Shown here piece after piece: positions 8,592 through 14,903 of a DNA stretch of 15,330 bases. The stretch's first letter is position 1; each line of letters begins with the position of its first letter. The stretch lies in contig JAQVXN010000013.1 of NCBI GenBank assembly GCA_028709135.1, positions 1 to 15,330 on the forward strand, given 5' to 3'. This stretch comes from Bacteroidaceae bacterium (lineage in GTDB: Bacteria; Bacteroidota; Bacteroidia; Bacteroidales; Bacteroidaceae). The notes below the pieces were generated by a model. The model ran no database searches. It was not told the origin of the DNA and saw nothing but the letters and a program-made list of their open reading frames with translations. Made by a program: the position numbers and the translations under genes.

Positions 8592-10964
8592 TTAAAGTAA
8601 TAAGGGAATGATAACTTTAAAGCAGATATTTCTGCCCATGTTGTAAATGCCTTGACGTCCAGTCGCATTGTTCATGTCTGTGTATTTCAATCTGCTTAAA
8701 TGGTTCTGGTAACTTTTGTTTGTAAGGTTTGTAACTTCAATGAAGAGAGAAGTGCGCTGCTTAAGTATCATGAAATCTGCTCCGGCATTAAGGTTTATAA
8801 GACCATAATCTGGTGTAAAACTTTCTGTGTTTCCTTCAGCATAGAAGTGGTTTTGTTTGAAATCGTATTCAAAATTGAGACCTACAAAAGCATTATTTAT
8901 AAGTTTCCCATCGCGGATAAGGTCATACTTCATGGTTGTAGTCCAACGTGGAGCTGGTGTGAAAGGCAGATATTTTGATTCGCGTGGTTCGTGAAGCAGA
9001 ATACTGTTGACAAAAGAGAAGGTATTCTCCCAGTGTATTTTTTCGATAGGATGATAATCAACAAGAAACTCTCCGCCATGAAGAACTGCATTGCCGGAAG
9101 AAAACTGATAAGTTGGTTCTCCATCTGTTAAAATTGGCTGGTTTGTAAGGCTCGTGAGTTTATGAGCAAAAATATAATTGTCGATACGGTTTAAGAAAAG
9201 CGATACTTGAGTGGAAAAGTACGGTGAAGAATAATCGAATCCCAAATCAAGCTGCATATTGCTTTCTGGTTTTAGTTTTAAATTACCCAATTCGTATCTC
9301 ACAGTACCTTCATGAATGCCGTTAGATGCCAATTCGCTGATGTTAGGAGCACGATATCCCCGTGATACATTAAGACGTAAATTCATGTTTTGGGAAAGGT
9401 GAAAAATACCACCCAAGCTGCCAGTCAAACCATTGAAATGTTTTGAAAATGAAGGAAAACGTTGAGTGTTGTCTTCAAGAAGCTCGTGCCCGTCTATGCT
9501 GCGGTTATCAAAACGAATACCTCCGCTAAGGTCCCATTTGTTAATGCTCCTATTTGCGGTAAGAAAGTATCCAAAATCAAATAGTCGGTATGCTGGAGTG
9601 AGGTATTCAGTGCCTTTATTGAGTGATTGTTGAAACATTCCATTCACGCCGGAAGCAATTTTCCAACCATTCCATTCTGGTGAAAGATAATGAATGTCAT
9701 AGTTTATGGTGTGGAGTAAGAAATAGAGACCATAATCAGTTGGAGCAAGAGCATCTTCATATTCTTGTCGTCTGTTTTGTTGATATCCTAAGAGAAGTTT
9801 TAAACTTCCTTCCCCTAAAAGGATAGAATTGTCAAGAACAGCTTTTAGATGGTAAACTTGTTGATAAGGGATGGCATGTCTATAACTTTTGAAGTCACTG
9901 TATTCAGCGGGGACGGTCACTTCTTTTCCATTATCCGAAATGGATTTCATAAATTTGCCTGAAATACTGTCTCTTTCTCCTTCTATGATGCCAGGAGTGA
10001 GATGATAGTAACTAAAGGAGAGATGTGAGTACCCCCAATTCTTATTCAGACCATACATTCCGGAAAGGGCCTGCTCGCGAAAACCCGAATTGAATACGTA
10101 GCCGTCATAAGCATTTTTGTAGGCATGTGCCATCTTATCACTGTATCGTAAATTCCATACCGATGAACCGGTGTTCCCGGCTCCACGAAGAGAATAAGCG
10201 AATAATCCGTTGTTTGTCTGATATTCAGAAGATGTTTCGATACTTGTTTTTCCTTCTGGTGGAGTTGGTTCTTCTTCAAAAATAATAACGCCGGCCATAG
10301 CATCTGAACCATACATAAGACTGGCAGGTCCTTTAAGAATACGTGCCGAATAAACAGATTGGTCGTCAATTTCTATGCCGTGTTCATCTCCCCACTGTTG
10401 CCCCTCCTGCCTTACGCCGTTGTTAACAACTACAATTCTGTTGTAGCCTAGACCTCTAATAACAGGTTTTGAAATGCCTCCACCTGTTGTAATTTGGGAT
10501 ACACCAGGTTCATGAGCAATGGCATCAATAATGTTTGTAGATGAGCGTTCTTGGAGTTCACGATGGGAAATATAGGAAACAGGAGCTGGCACCGTTTTGA
10601 GCATCGAATTGCCAGACAATCCTTTTACTACAACTTCTCCAAGCATTGCGTTGGTTTCTTTTAGTGTAAAATCCAAATGATGTATCACTTTGAGATCAAC
10701 GTCACGGATAATTGTTTGATGTCCGATCAAACTGACCATAATAGTAGTTTTTATGGATGAAAGGTTTGTGATGCTGTAAGTACCTTTATTATCGGTGAGA
10801 CCGCCTTTTTTAAAATCAGGTAAATAAATATAGACTCCTTCGAGAGGTTTATTACTAATGGAGTCTATGACTCTTCCTTCCAACTTAATATAAGATGATG
10901 CAGGAAGAACTGCTGCTGACAAGCAACTAGCTATCAGCAGCAAAATAAAATGTATGTATTTCAT
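8592..10964 (-). CDS. TonB-dependent outer-membrane receptor (probable metal or metallophore uptake)
   Basis: A 790-residue TonB-dependent transporter. A signal peptide covers about residues 1-24. A carboxypeptidase-regulatory-like domain follows at about 27-102 (LEGRVIDSISNKPLEGVYIYL, GGLTDNKGTYSI), then a TonB-box-like LGEVVVKG (108-115). The plug domain is about 121-235 and includes PVIRGLGYNRIVVVNNGVRQ and LKGPASLMYGSDAMAGVI. The rest is beta-barrel, ending near GRNICFKVI. At 790 residues it is shorter than SusC-type glycan transporters (about 1000) and has no SusD partner, which argues for a small ligand. The plug segment GQQWGDEHGIEIDD contains Asp/Glu-His residues resembling the metal-contacting loop of ZnuD-like receptors; this is my inference. 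It lies 36 bases after a His/Cys-rich protein gene, with no promoter between. Oddly, the chain ends PLLL rather than in the aromatic residue common for barrel proteins. Confidence 0.93.
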   Translation of the reverse strand: MKYIHFILLLIASCLSAAVLPASSYIKLEGRVIDSISNKPLEGVYIYLPDFKKGGLTDNKGTYSITNLSSIKTTIMVSLIGHQTIIRDVDLKVIHHLDFTLKETNAMLGEVVVKGLSGNSMLKTVPAPVSYISHRELQERSSTNIIDAIAHEPGVSQITTGGGISKPVIRGLGYNRIVVVNNGVRQEGQQWGDEHGIEIDDQSVYSARILKGPASLMYGSDAMAGVIIFEEEPTPPEGKTSIETSSEYQTNNGLFAYSLRGAGNTGSSVWNLRYSDKMAHAYKNAYDGYVFNSGFREQALSGMYGLNKNWGYSHLSFSYYHLTPGIIEGERDSISGKFMKSISDNGKEVTVPAEYSDFKSYRHAIPYQQVYHLKAVLDNSILLGEGSLKLLLGYQQNRRQEYEDALAPTDYGLYFLLHTINYDIHYLSPEWNGWKIASGVNGMFQQSLNKGTEYLTPAYRLFDFGYFLTANRSINKWDLSGGIRFDNRSIDGHELLEDNTQRFPSFSKHFNGLTGSLGGIFHLSQNMNLRLNVSRGYRAPNISELASNGIHEGTVRYELGNLKLKPESNMQLDLGFDYSSPYFSTQVSLFLNRIDNYIFAHKLTSLTNQPILTDGEPTYQFSSGNAVLHGGEFLVDYHPIEKIHWENTFSFVNSILLHEPRESKYLPFTPAPRWTTTMKYDLIRDGKLINNAFVGLNFEYDFKQNHFYAEGNTESFTPDYGLINLNAGADFMILKQRTSLFIEVTNLTNKSYQNHLSRLKYTDMNNATGRQGIYNMGRNICFKVIIPLLL

Positions 10965-11000
10965 TCTGCTTTTTTTAAATTAATAAATTAGATGATACTC

Positions 11001-11357
11001 TTATGCAGAATGAAAAGGGGGAGCGCGAGGAGAGGATGTGTGATGAAAAGGTTGAAAAAGAGTTGGACAAATCCTTGAAGAAAAATTTATCTCACAACGA
11101 AATAGAGTAGGGAGTGTCGTTAAAGTAGGAACAAGAAAAGGAATACCGCAGAGCTGGCAAAGCAAACAGTTGCAAGGGGTCGTGAGATGATCGGTAAAGT
11201 GACCTGCATGCGGAAGGTGTTTGACGCACATCATGCAGACCTTTTCGTTCTTTGGCCGTGAGTCGTGATGGTGCAAAGTTTGCAAGGTTGTTGCTGAAAT
11301 AAAGATAATCAACAATAACCATGATAAAATTTTGCGTGTCTGCTTCTGTTTGTTCAT
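11001..11357 (-). CDS. Small His/Cys-rich membrane-anchored protein, uncharacterised
   Basis: A 118-residue protein of unknown function. Residues 10-25 are one hydrophobic segment (ILSWLLLIIFISATTL), a signal peptide or anchor. The rest is dense in metal ligands: HHHD at 29-32, CMMC at 41-44, then His47, HAGH with His50 and His53, His57, and CNCLLCQLC with Cys62, 64, 67 and 70. Later come Cys88, Cys97 and HH at 105-106, and the chain ends near RAPPF. This CxxC...HxxHxxH...CxCxxCxxC pattern suggests binding of zinc, copper or a similar ion in the periplasm. It is first in a two-gene unit with the TonB-dependent receptor, so a metal-uptake accessory, metal buffer or sensor are the main ideas. 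I chose the ATG at 11357 because the in-frame TTG at 11396 lies inside the promoter box. I recall similar Cys/His-rich proteins next to receptors in Bacteroidota, but no function is known to me. Confidence 0.72.
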   Translation of the reverse strand: MNKQKQTRKILSWLLLIIFISATTLQTLHHHDSRPKNEKVCMMCVKHLPHAGHFTDHLTTPCNCLLCQLCGIPFLVPTLTTLPTLFRCEINFSSRICPTLFQPFHHTSSPRAPPFHSA

Positions 11358-11376
11358 TTCATCAAAATGAGATGAA
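11358..11376 (-). promoter_or_regulatory. Inverted repeat in the leader of the His/Cys-rich protein gene
   Basis: TTCATC and GATGAA are perfect 6-base inverted repeats separated by 7 bases, lying between the predicted transcription start (about 11387) and the ATG at 11357. An overlapping repeat TCATTT/AAATGA is nested with it. It could be an operator for a metal-responsive regulator or an RNA hairpin near the ribosome site, or chance in AT-rich DNA. Confidence 0.3.
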
Positions 11377-11393
11377 TAGTTTTTCGTGAGAGG

Positions 11394-11425
11394 CAAAAGT
11401 AGTGTTTTATATGTGAAAGAGCAAA
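11394..11425 (-). promoter_or_regulatory. Promoter of the His/Cys-rich protein / TonB receptor unit
   Basis: On the minus strand TTTG (plus 11422-11425) is followed 20 bases later by TACTTTTG (plus 11394-11401), matching both the -33 and -7 Bacteroidota elements at the usual spacing. Predicted start is near 11387, giving a leader of about 30 bases. The -33 TTTG is the end of the T-run of the terminator just upstream. Confidence 0.7.
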
Positions 11426-11426
11426 A

Positions 11427-11462
11427 AAAATCACGCCGGATGTTAAATTCCGGCGTGATTTT
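11427..11462 (-). terminator. Intrinsic terminator of the FKBP operon
   Basis: TCACGCCGGA (11431-11440) and TCCGGCGTGA (11449-11458) form a perfect 10-base GC-rich stem with an 8-base loop, extended by A-T pairs to 14. On the minus strand it is followed by eight T residues. It lies 41 bases after the last FKBP gene. The run of A/T on both sides also makes it potentially bidirectional, though no rightward gene precedes it. Confidence 0.88.
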
Positions 11463-11503
11463 AATAGTATTAACAAATGAGTAATGTTTGTATAATTATG
11501 ATC

Positions 11504-12433
11504 TTACTTATTCTGCGCATCAGCTTTTTCAGCATCGATGCTAATTAGTTCAACTTTGAAAATCAATGTGGAGAAAGGTTTGATTTGACCTGCTTCACGG
11601 TTTCCATAACCTAATTCTTGAGGAATGTAGATTTCCCATGTTGAGCCTACTGGCATTTGTACAATAGCATCAGTCCAGCCTTTAATAACTTGATTACATT
11701 TGAAGGTCATAGGCTTATTGCGTTTGTAACTGCTGTCAAAAACGGTGCCGTCAATGAGACGTCCTTCATAGTTGACCGTGACGGTGGAATTAGCATTTGG
11801 TTTTGCGCCAGTACCTTCTTTGATGATTTTATACTGAACTCCACTTGGCAGAGTCTTAACACCTGGTTTCTTTGCGTTTTCAGCAAGAAAATCTTTACCT
11901 TCTTTACGGTTAGCTCCGTATTTTTGCTCCATCAATTGGTCTTTATAAAACTTCATTTGAGTGTTAGCAACGCTGGTGGCGCTGTCAACGGAAATACTCA
12001 GACCTTCGCCTGTGATGCCGGCGAGGAAACCGTTTTTATACTTTTCTGCGTCAAGAAAACTCTTGTTTTGCTCTCCTGTAATCTGTTGATTCAGCTGCTC
12101 CAAAAATTGGTTGGCAACTTGTGCACCGATTTGCAGTCCTGCACTGTAGGCTGCGAGCTTTTTATCTGTCGGCGTTGATAGGGATTCTTTAAGTCCGCGC
12201 ATAAAGTCTTGCATATTATTTAATGTGTCGACATTTAAGCGTTGTGACAAATATTTCTTTAGCCCGTTAACTTGTGCTACACCCATATCGAAGCTGAAAT
12301 CGGCGCGGCTTACAGTGTCTACCTTAACAGGAACGACTTTTTGAGCCTTTTTGCTTACTTTTTTGGTAACTTTAGCGGGTACCGTGATAGCGGTAGCAAC
12401 TAAAGCTACTGCGAGAATAATGCGTAATTTCAT
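11504..12433 (-). CDS. Secreted FKBP-type peptidyl-prolyl cis-trans isomerase
   Basis: A 309-residue periplasmic prolyl isomerase and folding helper. The signal peptide is MKLRIILAVALVATAITVPA, followed by a Lys-rich linker (KVTKKVSKKAQK). An FKBP N-terminal dimerisation-type helical domain covers about 45-190 and the catalytic FKBP domain about 195-298. Ligand-pocket residues of the family are present: Tyr222 (NYEG), Phe232-Asp233 (VFDSS), Val249-Ile250, Trp253 (KGWTDA), Tyr276 (LGYG) and Phe292. The loop normally reading IPP is IKPFSTLIF here, as in its lipoprotein paralogue. It is third in a three-gene operon; its ATG lies one base after the stop of the upstream lipoprotein gene (TAAAATG), so the two are probably translationally coupled. 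A strong terminator follows. The charged C-terminus (DAEKADAQNK) extends beyond the FKBP domain. Confidence 0.92.
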   Translation of the reverse strand: MKLRIILAVALVATAITVPAKVTKKVSKKAQKVVPVKVDTVSRADFSFDMGVAQVNGLKKYLSQRLNVDTLNNMQDFMRGLKESLSTPTDKKLAAYSAGLQIGAQVANQFLEQLNQQITGEQNKSFLDAEKYKNGFLAGITGEGLSISVDSATSVANTQMKFYKDQLMEQKYGANRKEGKDFLAENAKKPGVKTLPSGVQYKIIKEGTGAKPNANSTVTVNYEGRLIDGTVFDSSYKRNKPMTFKCNQVIKGWTDAIVQMPVGSTWEIYIPQELGYGNREAGQIKPFSTLIFKVELISIDAEKADAQNK

Positions 12434-12434
12434 T

Positions 12435-13310
12435 TTACTTTACTTTTACAAGCTCCAGTTTGAAAATAAGTGTGGAGTAAGGTTTAACTTTATCTCCAGC
12501 TTCACGGCTTCCGTAAGCCAATTGCTGGGGCACATAAATTTCCCAAATTGAACCTTCGGGCATGTGTGTGAGAGCTTCAATCCATCCGGGAATCATCTGG
12601 TTAACTTGAACTTCAATGGGCTTGCCGTTGTTATTGCGATAAGAACTGTCGAAAACTGTACCAGAAATCAAACGACCTTCGTAACTTACCAAAACTTTAG
12701 AGGTATCAGTAGGAATTGGTCCGTTGCCTTCTTTGATAACTTTATATTGGAGTCCGCTGGCTGTTGTTTTTACGCCTGGTTTATTTTTGTTTGATTGCAT
12801 AAATTTTGCTCCGGCATCTTTATTGGCTCCATAAACTTTTGTCATGTTTTTGTCAATGAATACCTGCATACGAGACTGAATTTCCTTTTCAACAACACTC
12901 ATAGGAATTTTTTGGTCTTTGCCTTTCGTTCCGGCAATAAAACCAGAGATGAGGTTGCGTAGGCTGATAGTTTTTGTACTATCTTTTCCAAATAGCTGAG
13001 TGTTGATGCCTTTATACATTTGGGTGCCTAGTTGTTGACCAATTTGGATACCAGCATAATAAGCTGCCTTCTTTTTGTCGTCTCCTGATTGTGCTGAAAC
13101 GGCAAGACCCTTGTAGAATTCATCCATGTAGGTTGTATCAACACCCATACGTTCTGCCAGATATTGTTTCAAGCCACGAGAATTGGCCATACCCAATTCA
13201 TAACTCAGAGTGTCAACATCGGTCTTCAGACTTGCGCTTGGGCCTGCACTCCTATTGCAAGAAGCGAAAGCAACAATGGTCACAGAGACCATTAAAATTA
13301 ACTTTTTCAT
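12435..13310 (-). CDS. FKBP-type peptidyl-prolyl cis-trans isomerase, lipoprotein
   Basis: A 291-residue prolyl isomerase with a lipoprotein signal: MKKLILMVSVTIVAFASC, lipobox FASC with lipidated Cys18. The following NRSAGPSA lacks the acidic run that marks surface export in Bacteroidetes, so a periplasm-facing membrane location is likely. The FKBP N-terminal helical domain covers about 33-178 and the catalytic domain about 185-290. Pocket residues are Tyr210 (SYEG), Phe220-Asp221 (VFDSS), Met239-Ile240, Trp243 (PGWIEA), Tyr267 (LAYG) and Phe283. It is the middle gene of the FKBP operon: 30 bases after the cytosolic member and one base before the secreted member. The strong similarity of all three (GLQYKVI, EGRLI, GTVFDSSY, WEIYVPQ, LIFK) points to tandem duplication. 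Confidence 0.92.
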   Translation of the reverse strand: MKKLILMVSVTIVAFASCNRSAGPSASLKTDVDTLSYELGMANSRGLKQYLAERMGVDTTYMDEFYKGLAVSAQSGDDKKKAAYYAGIQIGQQLGTQMYKGINTQLFGKDSTKTISLRNLISGFIAGTKGKDQKIPMSVVEKEIQSRMQVFIDKNMTKVYGANKDAGAKFMQSNKNKPGVKTTASGLQYKVIKEGNGPIPTDTSKVLVSYEGRLISGTVFDSSYRNNNGKPIEVQVNQMIPGWIEALTHMPEGSIWEIYVPQQLAYGSREAGDKVKPYSTLIFKLELVKVK

Positions 13311-13340
13311 TTTTATTTGTTATAATGTTTGATTATTATA

Positions 13341-13946
13341 TTACATAACTTGGAGGAGCTCTACATCAAAGATGAGTGCCGCATAAGGTGGAATTAGATT
13401 TCCTGCTCCATTTTCGCCGTAAGCTAGATCAAAGGGGATGAAAAAGCGGTATTTGGCACCTTCGTTCATTAGTTGCAAACCTTCTGTCCATCCTGCAATA
13501 ACACCATTAAGGGGAAATACAGCAGGCTCACCTCTTCGATAACTGCTGTCAAAGATAGTACCGTCAATAAGTGTTCCCTCATAATGGCATTTCACGTTGT
13601 CGGTGGTTTTTGGTTTTTTGCCGCTGCCTTCATTAAGTATGACATATTGCAGACCACTCGGAAGAGTTTTTACTTCAGGCTTTTTCGCGTTTTCTTCGAG
13701 ATATTTTTCTCCTTCAGATTTAGCTTGTGCGCCTTTTTTTGACATTTCAACGTGCTTACGTGCTTCAGCATCTTGAAGGTACTGGTTCACAAGCTTTTGA
13801 GCTTCCTTCTGGTCAACGGCAAGCGGGTTGCCTTCAATGACATCTTTGACTGCTTGCGCAAAATCTTCTGCAACGAGGCTTTCACTGCCCATATCAAGAA
13901 GCTGAGAGCCAATGCCGATGCCTAGGGAGTAACTTAATTTGTCCAT
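13341..13946 (-). CDS. Cytosolic FKBP-type peptidyl-prolyl cis-trans isomerase (FklB-like)
   Basis: A 201-residue prolyl isomerase without a signal peptide: it begins directly with MDKLSYSLGIGIG, the start of the FKBP N-terminal dimerisation domain. That domain is shorter here (about 1-90) than in the two exported paralogues. The catalytic domain covers about 95-200 with pocket residues Tyr122 (HYEG), Phe132-Asp133 (IFDSS), Val149-Ile150, Trp153 (AGWTEG), Tyr176 (LAYG) and Phe193, and the canonical IPPYAALIFDVEL ending, which the paralogues have changed to KPF/KPY. It resembles E. coli FklB in length and layout. It is the promoter-proximal gene of the three-gene operon and divergent from the Sir2 gene. 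The symbol is left blank because orthology within the triad cannot be settled by eye. Confidence 0.92.
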   Translation of the reverse strand: MDKLSYSLGIGIGSQLLDMGSESLVAEDFAQAVKDVIEGNPLAVDQKEAQKLVNQYLQDAEARKHVEMSKKGAQAKSEGEKYLEENAKKPEVKTLPSGLQYVILNEGSGKKPKTTDNVKCHYEGTLIDGTIFDSSYRRGEPAVFPLNGVIAGWTEGLQLMNEGAKYRFFIPFDLAYGENGAGNLIPPYAALIFDVELLQVM

Positions 13947-13975
13947 ATAATTTTTTACCTTAAATAATAATGGTA

Positions 13976-13983
13976 CAAAAATA
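13976..13983 (-). promoter_or_regulatory. -7 promoter box for the FKBP operon
   Basis: On the minus strand this is TATTTTTG, an exact TAnnTTTG match. The start of transcription would be near 13969, leaving a leader of about 22 bases. No TTTG is seen at -33; the spacer is a long A-run. Confidence 0.5.
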
Positions 13984-14111
13984 CTATTTTTTTTTTATAG
14001 AACTTGTTGAGACAGCACTAATAATTATTTATATTGAGTTTTGAAATGAAATAGAGTGCATCTTTACTTATTTATTCTTGTTTTAGAAATGCGTATGTGT
14101 GTAAAAATGTT

Positions 14112-14119
14112 TATTTTTG
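14112..14119 (+). promoter_or_regulatory. -7 promoter box for the Sir2 gene
   Basis: TATTTTTG matches TAnnTTTG exactly. Transcription from about 14126 gives a leader of about 17 bases to the ATG at 14143, and it excludes the in-frame upstream GTG at 14056 as a start. No convincing -33 element is seen. Confidence 0.55.
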
Positions 14120-14142
14120 CTGAAATAAAAATAGAAGCGTGT

Positions 14143-14841
14143 ATGAAAAAGTTGGTAGCTTTGACGGGTGCCGGTATGAGTGCAGAGAGTGGTTTCAGTA
14201 CATTTAGGGACGCTGGCGGGTTGTGGGAGAAATATCCTGTTCAACAAGTTGCTTCTCACGATGGCTGGGAAGCCGACCCCGTATTGGTAAATAATTTTTA
14301 TAATGGCCTCCGCAAACAGCTGATCAATGCCAAACCTAATCGTGGCCATGAGTTATTGGCAGAATTGGAAAAAGATTTTGATGTGACTGTTGTCACTCAA
14401 AATGTGGATAATTTGCACGAACGTGCAGGAAGTTCTCATGTTATTCATTTACATGGCGAACTTATGAAGGTTTGTTCCAGCAGAGATACAGATAATCCTC
14501 ATTTTATCGAGGAATTAATGGCAGATAATTGTGAGGTAAAGCCTGGACAAAAAGCCGATGATGGTAGTTTGTTGCGTCCTTATATTGTTTTTTTCCAAGA
14601 AGCAGTTCCCATGATTAGCGTTGCTGCAGATGAAGTACGCAACGCAGATATATTTGTGATTATCGGTACATCATTGAATGTTTATCCCGCTGCAGGGCTT
14701 ATTCATTATGTGCGTACAGGAGTCCCTATATATTTAATTGATCCGAAAGAGGTTGGCGTTGGATCTTCTCACATTCATTTTATTCAAAAGAAAGCGTCCG
14801 AAGGTATGGAAGAACTTACAGGCTTACTTACTGCAAAATAA
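14143..14841 (+). CDS. Sir2-family NAD-dependent protein deacylase (sirtuin)
   Basis: A 232-residue cytosolic sirtuin, expected to remove acyl groups from protein lysines using NAD. Motifs in order: GAGMSAESGFSTFRDAGGLW (9-28, NAD-binding), TQNVDNLHERAG (85-96), IHLHGEL with catalytic His104, RPYIVFFQEAVP (145-156) and IGTSLNVYPAAGL (174-186). Two departures from CobB-type enzymes are visible. Only Cys111 and Cys130 lie in the region that usually holds four zinc-binding cysteines. The usual FGEAVP is FQEAVP. Tyr53 of the succinyl-lysine Tyr-x-x-Arg motif is kept (FYNGLRKQL), but the third following residue is Leu, with Arg one further on. I chose the ATG at 14143 because of the promoter box just upstream and because the protein then starts as typical family members do. 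The 29-residue upstream extension to 14056 is not supported. Confidence 0.92.
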   Translation: MKKLVALTGAGMSAESGFSTFRDAGGLWEKYPVQQVASHDGWEADPVLVNNFYNGLRKQLINAKPNRGHELLAELEKDFDVTVVTQNVDNLHERAGSSHVIHLHGELMKVCSSRDTDNPHFIEELMADNCEVKPGQKADDGSLLRPYIVFFQEAVPMISVAADEVRNADIFVIIGTSLNVYPAAGLIHYVRTGVPIYLIDPKEVGVGSSHIHFIQKKASEGMEELTGLLTAK

Positions 14842-14848
14842 TTATTTG

Positions 14849-14871
14849 CGGTAAAATGGGCGATTTTATCG
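14849..14871. terminator. Possible hairpin between convergent Sir2 and DJ-1 genes
   Basis: CGGTAAAAT (14849-14857) pairs with ATTTTATCG (14863-14871), nine pairs with one G-T wobble and a 5-base loop. The stem is AT-rich and the flanking T/A runs are short, so it is a weak candidate terminator for either gene. Confidence 0.35.
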
Positions 14872-14903
14872 TTAATATGAGAAGTTATGAGTTTCTGAAA
14901 CTG

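Noticed and set aside
10923..10964. Lipobox-like IASC at residues 11-14 of the TonB-dependent receptor
   Set aside because: The hydrophobic segment before it is very short and continues beyond it (LSAAVLPASS), where an ordinary signal-peptidase I site fits better; this type of receptor is usually not lipidated.
4867..10964. Polysaccharide utilisation locus formed by the beta-galactosidase and the TonB-dependent receptor
   Set aside because: The genes are convergent and separated by a strong terminator, the receptor is not SusC-sized, and there is no SusD-like lipoprotein or sugar-sensing regulator in the window.
11358..11396. Upstream TTG start adding 13 residues to the His/Cys-rich protein
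   Set aside because: The TTG lies within the TACTTTTG promoter box, so it would not be in the transcript, and the ATG at 11357 directly precedes a normal signal or anchor segment.
11657..12178. 173-codon open frame on the plus strand
   Set aside because: It is antisense to the secreted FKBP gene; its hydrophobic, Phe/Val-rich composition is what the reverse strand of a Lys/Asn-rich gene gives.
14056..14142. GTG start giving a longer sirtuin
   Set aside because: A TAnnTTTG box at 14112-14119 places the transcript start downstream of it, and the extra residues match nothing in the family.
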